DNA from: Desulfoprunum sp. | Lineage (GTDB): Bacteria; Desulfobacterota; Desulfobulbia; Desulfobulbales; Desulfocapsaceae | Assembly (NCBI GenBank): GCA_030696435.1 | Contig: JAUYSF010000413.1 | Location: 1 to 14,094, forward strand | Direction: 5' to 3' | Length of the DNA stretch: 14,094 nucleotides | In this document: in pieces, positions 6,821-13,044 of the stretch | Numbering within the stretch: position 1 is the first letter of the stretch | How the letters are laid out: each line of letters opens with the position of its first letter | Notes under the pieces: model-generated | What the model was told of the DNA's origin: nothing | What the model saw: the letters and a program-made list of their open reading frames with translations, nothing else | The model's database searches: none | Translations under genes and position numbers: made by a program

Positions 6821-7669
6821 TTAATAGGTATAAAATCCTCTGCCGGTCTTTCGACCCAACCAACCGGCCTCGACATACTTTCTCAGCAGAGGACAGGGCC
6901 GATATTTCGAATCCTTGAAACCATCATACAGGGTTTCCATAATGGCAAGGCAGGTGTCAAGCCCGATGAGATCGGCCAGGGCCAGAGGTCCCATGGGATG
7001 ATTCATGCCGAGACGCATCACCGTGTCGATATCCTCGGCCTTGCCAACGCTCTGATAGAGGCAGAAGATGGCCTCGTTGATCATCGGCATGAGGATTCGG
7101 TTGGCGATAAAACCGGGGAAATCGTTGGCCTCGGCCGGGGTTTTGCCAAATTTCAGACACAGATTCCACGTAGTCTCGAAGGTTTCCGGCGATGTCGCCA
7201 GGCCCTTAATCACCTCCACCAGCTTCATGACCGGCACCGGATTCATGAAATGCATGCCGATAACCTTGTCGGGGCGTTTTGTCTGGGCCGCAATCCGGCC
7301 AATCGGAATCGAGGAGGTGTTTGTTGAGAGAATCACGTGGGCCGGGCAGATGTCGTCTAGGTCCCTGAATACCTTGAATTTCAGATCCTGCCGTTCAACG
7401 GCTGCCTCAACCAGAAAATCCACCGAGGCCATGTCCCCAAGATCGATCGTAGTCTGGATTCTCGCCAGGATTGCCTCTCGCTCAACCGCATCGAGCTTAC
7501 CCTTTTCGACACAGCGGTCGAGGTTTTTGGCGATATTGGCCCGCCCTTTTTCGACAAATTCTTCCTTGATATCACTCATCAGGACCTGCAAGCCGCTGGC
7601 AGCTGCAACCTGGGCAATCCCGTTGCCCATCTGGCCTGCGCCAATCACCCCGAATTTTTTGATGTCCAT
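6821..7669 (-). CDS. hbd: 3-hydroxybutyryl-CoA dehydrogenase (282 aa)
   Basis: NAD(P)-dependent oxidation of (S)-3-hydroxyacyl-CoA to 3-oxoacyl-CoA. The stand-alone short form has about 282 residues, as in clostridial Hbd and PaaH. Seen: the Rossmann motif GVIGAGQMGNG (7-17), the acidic Asp33 after the second strand, STNTSSI (115-121), GMHFMNPVPVMKLVEV (138-153) with the catalytic pair His140 and Glu152, NDFPGFIANRILMPMINEA, and the C-terminal LGRKTGRGFYTY. The start at 7669 is preceded by GGGGAG; the reading frame stays open upstream to 7747, but that would add 26 residues before the Rossmann strand and overlap the thiolase stop. It lies 32 nt after the thiolase gene. NAD rather than NADP preference is suggested by Asp33 but not proven. 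Confidence 0.95.
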   Translation of the reverse strand: MDIKKFGVIGAGQMGNGIAQVAAASGLQVLMSDIKEEFVEKGRANIAKNLDRCVEKGKLDAVEREAILARIQTTIDLGDMASVDFLVEAAVERQDLKFKVFRDLDDICPAHVILSTNTSSIPIGRIAAQTKRPDKVIGMHFMNPVPVMKLVEVIKGLATSPETFETTWNLCLKFGKTPAEANDFPGFIANRILMPMINEAIFCLYQSVGKAEDIDTVMRLGMNHPMGPLALADLIGLDTCLAIMETLYDGFKDSKYRPCPLLRKYVEAGWLGRKTGRGFYTY

Positions 7670-7701
7670 ATTTTCTCCCCTTCGTTCGCCTGGAACGGCG
7701 G

Positions 7702-8877
7702 CTATCTTTTCACGATCAGGGCAACCGCCTCTCCACCGCCAAGGCAAAGCGAGGCGAGTCCGGTCCTGGCATCCTGTCTCTGCATCTGATACAACAACGT
7801 CGTCAGCACCCTGGCCCCACTGCCACCGATGGGATGGCCGATGGCCACACTGCCGCCGTTGACGTTCACCTTGGCAGGATCAAGCTCAAGCACCCGGTTG
7901 ATAGCCACCGAGGTGCCGCTGAAGGCCTCATTAACCTCGAAGAGATCGATGTCTGCGAGGGTAATCCCTTCTTTTTTCAACACCTTGGGAATAGCGAGAA
8001 TGGGGGCCATCAGCACATATTTCAGTTCAATGCCGGCAGAGGCCTGGGCACCGATCTCGGCCATGATGGTACATCCCAGCTCTTCGGCCTTCTCCCGACT
8101 CATAACCACCAGGGCCGCGGCCCCGTCACTGATGATCGAGGCATTGCCGGCGGTCCCCACACCAGCTTTTTTAAAGGCGGGTCGCATTTTGGCAAGGCTA
8201 TCATAGGAGGTCTCGACGGGACACTCATCTTTCTCAAAGAGTTTGACCTCCCCTTTTTTGCCGGGGATCGGCACCGGCACGATCTCGTCCTGAAAGACCC
8301 CACCTGCCGAGGCCGCTACGGCCCTGCGGTAGGATTCGGCGGCAAAGCGGTCTTGATCCTCTCGGTTGACCTGCCAGTTTTCACAGATGAGTTCATTGGA
8401 CATACCCATGTGAAAATCGTTGACCACATCCCACAGGCCGTCATGGACCATATGATCCTCGATCTTGCCCGGCCCCATGCGATGGCCCCATCTGGCCTTT
8501 TCGAGATAATAGGGGGCCATACTCATATTCTCCATGCCGCCGGCGACCACGACATCGGCGTCGCCGCACTGGATGGCCTGGGCGGCCAGCATCACGGCCT
8601 TGAGTCCAGAGCCACAGACCTTGTTGACGGTGATGGCCTCGACCTCCTGCGGCAGATCGGCCTTTATGGCTGCCTGTTTGGCCGGATTCTGGCCGTAGCC
8701 ACAGGGCAGGACCATACCCATGATGCACTCGTTGATTTCCTTCTTGTCAATTCCGGCCCGTCTGACGGCCTCCTTGATGACAAGAGCACCAAGATCAGTA
8801 GCACCGATTGTGCTCAAGCCTCCGCCAAAGCTTCCCAACGGGGTTCGCACCGCACTTACAATTACCGCCTTTCGCAT
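7702..8877 (-). CDS. Acetyl-CoA acetyltransferase / thiolase (391 aa)
   Basis: Cleaves 3-oxoacyl-CoA with CoA to acetyl-CoA, or condenses two acetyl-CoA in reverse. Length and catalytic numbering match biosynthetic-type thiolases closely: nucleophile Cys88 in VNKVCGSGLKAV, His348 in GGSVAIGHPIGGSGAR, and Cys378 in SLCLGGGEAVA. Also present are MRKAVIVSAVRTPLGSFGG at the N-terminus, AGGMENMSMAPY and the NEAFS motif. The last motif reads CLGGGEAVA rather than the usual C-IGGGQG type, a mild deviation. The start at 8877 puts the family N-terminus at residue 1 with GAGGAA upstream; an ATG at 8889 would add MRNV. It is the first gene of the seven-gene operon. Its leader (8878-9047) holds an 8-bp hairpin but no promoter I can place with confidence. 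Confidence 0.95.
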   Translation of the reverse strand: MRKAVIVSAVRTPLGSFGGGLSTIGATDLGALVIKEAVRRAGIDKKEINECIMGMVLPCGYGQNPAKQAAIKADLPQEVEAITVNKVCGSGLKAVMLAAQAIQCGDADVVVAGGMENMSMAPYYLEKARWGHRMGPGKIEDHMVHDGLWDVVNDFHMGMSNELICENWQVNREDQDRFAAESYRRAVAASAGGVFQDEIVPVPIPGKKGEVKLFEKDECPVETSYDSLAKMRPAFKKAGVGTAGNASIISDGAAALVVMSREKAEELGCTIMAEIGAQASAGIELKYVLMAPILAIPKVLKKEGITLADIDLFEVNEAFSGTSVAINRVLELDPAKVNVNGGSVAIGHPIGGSGARVLTTLLYQMQRQDARTGLASLCLGGGEAVALIVKR

Positions 8878-8907
8878 GACATTCCTCATCCTATAATTCG
8901 TTTGCTG

Positions 8908-8936
8908 AGACTGTCGGGTCAGAGTGGTGACAGTCT
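8908..8936. repeat. Inverted repeat in the leader of the thiolase operon
   Basis: Perfect 8-bp arms AGACTGTC (8908-8915) and GACAGTCT (8929-8936) are separated by 13 nt and end about 30 nt upstream of the thiolase start. No T run follows on the minus strand, so this is not an intrinsic terminator. It could be a leader-RNA hairpin or a wide operator. It does not contain the GAGCGCTC core found in the acyl-CoA synthetase control region. Confidence 0.4.
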
Positions 8937-9047
8937 TCGACCATGAGCCTTCTACCATCGCCTGAGTAATACAGTATACAACCGGAGGTCAGGAAAAAAC
9001 CACTTTTCCCTGAGAGGCCCCATGATTCTGTAGTCGATAGGGCAAGA

Positions 9048-9078
9048 AGGGCAGGACCTCTTAAAGAGATCCTGCCCT
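9048..9078 (-). terminator. Intrinsic terminator after the membrane-protein gene
   Basis: The arms AGGGCAGGA (9048-9056) and TCCTGCCCT (9070-9078) form 9 perfect base pairs, and an inner CTCT/AGAG pairing closes the loop to three bases. On the minus strand TCTT follows, a short T-rich tail. It lies 27 nt past the stop of the membrane-protein gene and separates that gene from the thiolase operon, so the operon should have its own promoter between about 8880 and 9047. Confidence 0.75.
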
Positions 9079-9105
9079 CAGGTGCATCATCTTTACCAGG
9101 AAAGA

Positions 9106-10419
9106 TCAGTGTTCATGGCTGTAAAACGGCCATTTATGGAAGAACCATTCATTCCAGAGCAGGGGGATAATCCACCAGAAATTCCAGATCAGCGATTCGC
9201 CATGCAGAACTCTCTCGGCAATGCCATGCTCCATGTGGTGATTCCCCAGGCCCCAGTGACCGAAGTTGAGGTAATAGAAAAAGATATAGTTGATGATACA
9301 GAGAACGCCGACACCTGCCGTGCGATACCAGAAGGCCGACCACGAATCCACATCCGGCATCGGTACCATATCGTCAAAATAGTGATGCCAGATAAGGAAG
9401 GGCATCAGGGTGAAGCCGGCAATTTCCGCGGCGTGATACCACAGGAAGCGGACCAGACTGTCTTTATTGTTGGCCTCCAGGGCCTCGGTCATGTCCGGCA
9501 ACCAGAGAGGGGCAAACTTCACACAGGCCGAGGCCACAAGATAGCCGAGTACGACAATGATAAAAAATGAGACCAATCCTTTCAGTGGTTGCGCTATCTT
9601 GATCGCCGACCAGGGTTTCATCCGCCAGACGTTGGCAGTCATGAACAGGATCACGATCATCCATTCCCACCAGCCGAATACCCAGTGGACATGGGGGGTG
9701 CCGGCGATATTGGCCCACCAGGGGAAATTCATGCCAATGGAGGTGCCAAAGGCTTTGCCATAGATCATGCCCCAGAAGGGTACGATCAGGGCGACATAAA
9801 AGAACATGGTCCATAGAGAGGCCCAACTGAATTCCGCGAATCCGGCCATGGGCTGCTTGAGATCACTGGGACGTACCGGCCATTTGCCAAAGAGGATAGT
9901 AATGAACGGGTAGCTGAAAAAACCGATGAGGACGAAACAGACGACCGCCCGCTCACCGTAGCGGGCACTGCCGGCCACCAGTTTTTCCAGGGAGATTTCC
10001 TTACCGCAGGTGACCATGGCCCCGGCCGCATCCTTGAACTGGGCGATGTAGGAGCCACCGCCGGCCAACGCTTCCAAGTTGCTCTGACTGAGAAAATTAA
10101 AACCCAGCCCCAGAACCCGGTAGAACACTACATGGATGACGAACCAGACAAGGGCCAGATTGACAAAGGTTTCAACAACCCCCCTGGCCGGTTGGGGAAT
10201 ATCCTGAAAGGGCCAGTCTGCGAGAAACATATGCTGCCACAGGCCGACAAGGATCATCATTGCCAGGTACATGACAAACGGATAGGGGAATGAGTGGATA
10301 GGTCCCCTTGGATCACTCAAAATAAACCAGAGTATCCAGGCAATGCCGAAAAAAGCACTAAACGAGATGATGCCAGTGAGTGGTTGCCCCCACCGGGGTT
10401 TCAATTCTCCTGCGGCCAT
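9106..10419 (-). CDS. Unrecognised polytopic, His/Trp-rich integral membrane protein (437 aa)
   Basis: I do not recognise this family. About ten hydrophobic helices can be picked by eye: near 15-34, 46-66, 81-106, 158-177, 198-221, 245-266, 281-303, 323-347, 363-386 and 410-428. There is no signal peptide, and the N-terminal residues 1-13 are polar. Many histidines and aromatics lie in or beside helices: HVHWVFGWWEW (243-253), WYHAAE (327-332), WHHYFDD (344-350), FGHWGLGNHHMEHG (386-399) and the C-terminal FFHKWPFYSHEH. The start at 10419 is fixed by a near-perfect AAAGGAGGAG seven nt upstream; the frame stays open to 10521, but without a ribosome binding site. It is divergent from the acyl-CoA synthetase and shares its operator region. 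An enzyme, transporter or channel are all possible; the histidine clusters hint at metal or haem binding, which is inference. Confidence 0.8.
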   Translation of the reverse strand: MAAGELKPRWGQPLTGIISFSAFFGIAWILWFILSDPRGPIHSFPYPFVMYLAMMILVGLWQHMFLADWPFQDIPQPARGVVETFVNLALVWFVIHVVFYRVLGLGFNFLSQSNLEALAGGGSYIAQFKDAAGAMVTCGKEISLEKLVAGSARYGERAVVCFVLIGFFSYPFITILFGKWPVRPSDLKQPMAGFAEFSWASLWTMFFYVALIVPFWGMIYGKAFGTSIGMNFPWWANIAGTPHVHWVFGWWEWMIVILFMTANVWRMKPWSAIKIAQPLKGLVSFFIIVVLGYLVASACVKFAPLWLPDMTEALEANNKDSLVRFLWYHAAEIAGFTLMPFLIWHHYFDDMVPMPDVDSWSAFWYRTAGVGVLCIINYIFFYYLNFGHWGLGNHHMEHGIAERVLHGESLIWNFWWIIPLLWNEWFFHKWPFYSHEH

Positions 10420-10543
10420 ACGCTCCTCCTTTTGACAAAGATGACTAAGAACTTCGTGTTTATGTGGAAGTCCTGAAACCAGAGATTTCAGGGCAGCCCC
10501 ACTATTGCCGGTTTGAGGCAACTCAGATCTTATGCTAACGGCC

Positions 10544-10568
10544 CTACATCTGAGCGCTCAGTCGGATT
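10544..10568 (-). promoter_or_regulatory. Operator-like site A (GAGCGCTC family)
   Basis: On the minus strand this 25-bp site agrees with site C (10969-10993) at 20 of 25 positions, and both share the 12-bp core string GAGCGCTCAG plus the flanking CCGAC and TGT. The centre is the palindrome CTGAGCGCTCAG. It lies about 125-150 bp upstream of the membrane-protein start. The size and dyad shape fit a TetR-family operator; the protein is not encoded in the window. Confidence 0.65.
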
Positions 10569-10629
10569 AATATCACGGTATTTCAAAGCCTTATCTGCCG
10601 AGATATCTACAGCAAACAGTTCGACCAGC

Positions 10630-10654
10630 AAACTGACCAAGCGCTCAATCATTT
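10630..10654 (+). promoter_or_regulatory. Operator-like site B (degenerate GAGCGCTC copy)
   Basis: This third copy has 18 of 25 positions identical to site C and in the same orientation: AAACTGACC then AAGCGCTCA. Its centre is 87 bp from that of site A. It lies downstream of a TTGACA-containing minus-strand promoter candidate (10688-10663), where a repressor would block transcription of the membrane-protein gene. The looser left half (AAGC instead of GAGC) suggests a weaker site. Confidence 0.5.
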
Positions 10655-10662
10655 TCCCGATG

Positions 10663-10688
10663 ATTATCCGCTGCTCTTTTTTTGTCAA
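10663..10688 (-). promoter_or_regulatory. Candidate promoter for the membrane-protein gene
   Basis: On the minus strand a perfect -35 TTGACA (10688-10683) is followed by GATAAT (10668-10663), one base off the -10 consensus. The spacer is only 14 nt, shorter than the usual 16-18, so the pairing is uncertain. Operator-like site B begins 9 bp downstream and site A about 95 bp downstream. The resulting 5' leader would be some 235 nt long. Confidence 0.3.
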
Positions 10689-10838
10689 TCTTTTTTTCGT
10701 GGAAATAACGGGGTCTTTTCATGTTCGTGCTGAGATCACGGCAGAGTGCAAAATACGAAATATCAGCCAGGGCTAGCTCCCAAGCCCTCCTCCTTGCCCT
10801 CTCCATCCGCTTGTGGTGTGATAGAAATTATAAACCAT

Positions 10839-10859
10839 TCAGCCATCGCCAATGGCTGA
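10839..10859. repeat. Inverted repeat in the divergent intergenic region
   Basis: Perfect 8-bp arms TCAGCCAT (10839-10846) and ATGGCTGA (10852-10859) have a 5-nt spacer. No T run follows on the plus strand, so it is not a terminator. It may be an operator for a second regulator. Nothing coding is seen between 10700 and 10930. Confidence 0.35.
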
Positions 10860-10930
10860 GTGCATTCCTCATCTTCATATCTTTTTACTGACCAGGAAAG
10901 GGGCAATCACCGGACCAACAAAAAAACTCT

Positions 10931-10960
10931 TTGACAAATGCAACTCAATATATTTGAGTT
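10931..10960 (+). promoter_or_regulatory. TTGACA box with adjoining AACTCAA/TTGAGTT palindrome upstream of the acyl-CoA synthetase
   Basis: A consensus -35 hexamer TTGACA (10931-10936) is followed by a perfect 7-bp inverted repeat, AACTCAA (10942-10948) and TTGAGTT (10954-10960), with a TATAT spacer. At the right distance from the -35 I see no good -10 hexamer, so the start site cannot be placed. The palindrome lies just upstream of operator-like site C and has a sequence unlike it, suggesting a second DNA-binding protein, possibly an activator. Confidence 0.4.
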
Positions 10961-10968
10961 CTTTTTAC

Positions 10969-10993
10969 AAACCGACCGAGCGCTCAGTTGTGA
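10969..10993 (+). promoter_or_regulatory. Operator-like site C upstream of the acyl-CoA synthetase
   Basis: AAACCGACCGAGCGCTCAGT followed by TGTGA, the best copy of the motif found three times in this region. Its dyad half-site is ACYGAGC, read from both strands around the centre at 10981/10982. It ends about 71 bp before the synthetase ATG, within the expected promoter or leader. TetR-family regulators of fatty-acid genes commonly bind palindromes of this size; which regulator binds here is inference. Confidence 0.65.
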
Positions 10994-11064
10994 TGCTCAA
11001 GTGAAGGGAGCGGGCAGGGGCAAAACCCGGCTATTCATTTCAATTCAAAGGTAAGGAGTCTTTA

Positions 11065-12831
11065 ATGGGTATGGAAAATCTATACAGAGAAGTTATGGAC
11101 CTTAACATGATGGATGATAATGACCAGAAAGGGGTCGTCGCCAAAGCCTTTTTTGAAAAGCTCAACTTCATGGCACTGCCTGACTATTTCAACTGGGCCG
11201 AGGAAATTTTCGAAGGACTCCACGTCAAGGAGCGGGGCGATAAGAAAGCTCTGATCTGGGCGGATATCCATACCAAAGAAAGAAAAAGCTATACCTATAA
11301 GGAATTCGCCGCCCGTGGCAACCAGTGCCTGAACACCCTGCGCCAGGCTGGAGTCGATAAAGGTGGCAACATGTACATGATGCTGCCGATCATCCCGGAA
11401 ACCTGGTTCGCCAGTTACGCCTGTGTGAAGGGCGGTATCGTCGCAGTACCGACGGCCACCTCCATGACCCTCAGGGAACTCGAATTCCGATTCCAGGCCT
11501 ATCCGCCGGACTGCATCGTGGCGGCGGAGGCCTTTACCGACCTGATCGACGAGGGCATCAAGCTAACTGGCGTCAAACCGAAGATCAAGGTGGTGATCGG
11601 TAACAAGGCAGGCTGGAAGAGCTACAGCGAACTCGACAACGAGAAGACCGAGGCCGCAGCCGCCAAAACCAAATCAAACGACCTGCTGTTCTGTTTCTTT
11701 ACCTCCGGCACAACCGGCCTGCCCAAGCGTGTCGGCCATACCGCCACCTCCTACCCGGTCGGTCACCTCTCCACCTCGGTCATCACCGGTATCCAGACCA
11801 CTGATATCCATCACAACCTGGGCGCCCCGGGTTGGGCCAAATGGGCCTGGAGCAGCTTTTTCGGCCCCCTTAATGTCGGGGCCACGGCCTCCGGTTTCAA
11901 TTTTAAGACCCTGGACGGTCCCGCCTATCTCGAAGCCATCTCCACCCACAAGATTTCGGTCTTCTGCGCCCCGCCCACTGCCTGGCGCATGTTCATCGGC
12001 CTCGATATCAGCAAACATGACCTCACCTCTCTCAGGCAGTCGGTCGGCGCCGGCGAACCACTCAACCCGGAAGTCATCTCCCAGTGGAAGAAGTTGACCG
12101 GCACCGAGATTCGCGACTTCTACGGCCAGACCGAATCCACCGCGATGATCGGCAATCCACCCTGGATCAAGGGCAAGATGCGCAGCGGCTCGTTTGGCTA
12201 CCCATCCTTCATGTATGATGTCGTCCTGCTCGACGATGAAGGCAAGGAGATTGCCAAGGCCGACGAACCGGGCCACATCGCCGTGCGGCTCACCAACTGG
12301 CGGAGTATCGGTCTGTTTACCGAATATATCGGCAATCCCGAGAAAATGGCCGGGGTGTTCATCGACGGCTATTACTACACCGGTGATCGGGCAAGCTTTG
12401 ATGCCGACGGCTACTGGTGGTTCGTCGGTCGGGCCGATGACGTCATCAAGTCCTCGGATTTCCGCGTTGGCCCCTTCGAGGTCGAGAGCGCCATGATAGA
12501 GCACGTTTCCGTACGTGAGGCGGCGGTTGTAGGCGTACCCGATCCACAAAGGCATCAGCTGGTCAAGGCCTACATCATCCTCAAAGACGGCTATGAACCC
12601 ACCCGCGAGCTGGCCCTCGAACTCTTCCAGCACAGCATCAATATCCTGGCAAAATTCAAGATCCCGAGGATCATCGAGTTCATCCCGGAACTGCCGAAGA
12701 CCATCAGCGGCAAGATCCGCCGGGTGCAGTTGCGCGAGGTGGAAACCGAACGGATAAGCCAGGGCGGCGAAGCCAAACCCATGGAATTTTTCTACAAGGA
12801 TTTCCCGGAACTGAGATCGAAGAAAGGCTAA
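11065..12831 (+). CDS. AMP-forming acyl-CoA synthetase, medium-chain/benzoate-CoA ligase-like (588 aa)
   Basis: Activates a carboxylic acid with ATP and CoA through an acyl-adenylate; ANL superfamily, cytosolic. Motifs in order: the phosphate loop FTSGTTGLPKRVGHT (212-226), NLGAPGWAKWAWSSFFGPL (251-269), GAGEPLNPEV (328-337), DFYGQTES (351-358), YYTGDRASFDADGYWWFVGR (437-456) with Asp441, hinge-region GRADDVIK (455-462), and PKTISGKIRR (544-553) with catalytic Lys550. Length and the GAPGWAKWAW segment resemble the medium-chain (MACS) and aryl-CoA ligase group more than acetyl-CoA synthetase. AAGGAG stands 6-7 nt before the ATG. It is followed on the same strand by an acyl-CoA dehydrogenase and is divergent from the membrane protein. 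The substrate is unknown; a short-to-medium fatty or aromatic acid is likely. Confidence 0.94.
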   Translation: MGMENLYREVMDLNMMDDNDQKGVVAKAFFEKLNFMALPDYFNWAEEIFEGLHVKERGDKKALIWADIHTKERKSYTYKEFAARGNQCLNTLRQAGVDKGGNMYMMLPIIPETWFASYACVKGGIVAVPTATSMTLRELEFRFQAYPPDCIVAAEAFTDLIDEGIKLTGVKPKIKVVIGNKAGWKSYSELDNEKTEAAAAKTKSNDLLFCFFTSGTTGLPKRVGHTATSYPVGHLSTSVITGIQTTDIHHNLGAPGWAKWAWSSFFGPLNVGATASGFNFKTLDGPAYLEAISTHKISVFCAPPTAWRMFIGLDISKHDLTSLRQSVGAGEPLNPEVISQWKKLTGTEIRDFYGQTESTAMIGNPPWIKGKMRSGSFGYPSFMYDVVLLDDEGKEIAKADEPGHIAVRLTNWRSIGLFTEYIGNPEKMAGVFIDGYYYTGDRASFDADGYWWFVGRADDVIKSSDFRVGPFEVESAMIEHVSVREAAVVGVPDPQRHQLVKAYIILKDGYEPTRELALELFQHSINILAKFKIPRIIEFIPELPKTISGKIRRVQLREVETERISQGGEAKPMEFFYKDFPELRSKKG

Positions 12832-12879
12832 GCCGTTGTCAAAAAATAACATGGCCAGAGAAATGCCTGGAACGGCATA

Positions 12880-12932
12880 AGGAGCCGTAAGGAAATGGTT
12901 TTAAATGGCCTGGTTATTTCCTAACGGCTCCT
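12880..12932. repeat. Long imperfect hairpin between synthetase and acyl-CoA dehydrogenase
   Basis: AGGAGCCGT-A-AGGAAAT (12880-12896) pairs with ATTTCCT-A-ACGGCTCCT (12916-12932): 17 positions with one A-A mismatch and a 19-nt loop. On the plus strand it is followed by eight A, not T, so it is no intrinsic terminator. It may be an mRNA processing or stability element, or a remnant of a short repeat. It starts about 50 nt after the synthetase stop. Confidence 0.6.
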
Positions 12933-12947
12933 AAAAAAAAGCATCGA

Positions 12948-12973
12948 CCGGGGAGGAGGCCCCTCCTCCCCGG
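12948..12973. repeat. GC-rich perfect palindromic hairpin upstream of the second acyl-CoA dehydrogenase
   Basis: CCGGGGAGGAGG (12948-12959) and CCTCCTCCCCGG (12962-12973) form a perfect 12-bp inverted repeat with only two bases between. It lies about 70 nt before the acyl-CoA dehydrogenase start. No T run follows on the plus strand. On the minus strand a run of eight T lies 7 nt beyond the stem, too far for a normal terminator, and there is no convergent gene to terminate. Confidence 0.6.
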
Positions 12974-13044
12974 CCAAACACATCAATGCCGCAAACAGAT
13001 CAACAGACCACGTCCCGCAGACCTCTTCCAGGAGCCCGAACAGC

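Noticed and set aside
7670..7747. N-terminal extension of the hydroxyacyl-CoA dehydrogenase to an upstream ATG at 7747
   Set aside because: It would overlap the thiolase stop and place 26 unrelated residues before the Rossmann strand; the ATG at 7669 has a GGGGAG site and the expected family start.
7834..8946. Plus-strand open frame of 370 codons opposite the thiolase
   Set aside because: It mirrors the thiolase codons; the thiolase has all three catalytic residues at canonical positions, and the frame has no ribosome binding site of note.
10420..10521. N-terminal extension of the membrane protein to 10521
   Set aside because: A near-perfect AAAGGAGGAG lies seven bases before the ATG at 10419, and the extra 34 residues are polar and unlike a membrane protein N-terminus.
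10513..10776. Plus-strand 87-codon frame in the divergent intergenic region
   Set aside because: No ribosome binding site, low-complexity Ser/Thr/Arg composition, no known domain, and it runs across operator-like sites A and B.
11674..12852. Minus-strand open frame of 392 codons opposite the acyl-CoA synthetase
   Set aside because: The synthetase is complete with all ANL motifs on the plus strand; the antisense frame is a by-product of high third-position GC.
12948..12973. GC-rich hairpin as intrinsic terminator
   Set aside because: No T run follows on the plus strand. On the minus strand the T run is 7 nt away from the stem and no minus-strand gene lies upstream within the window.
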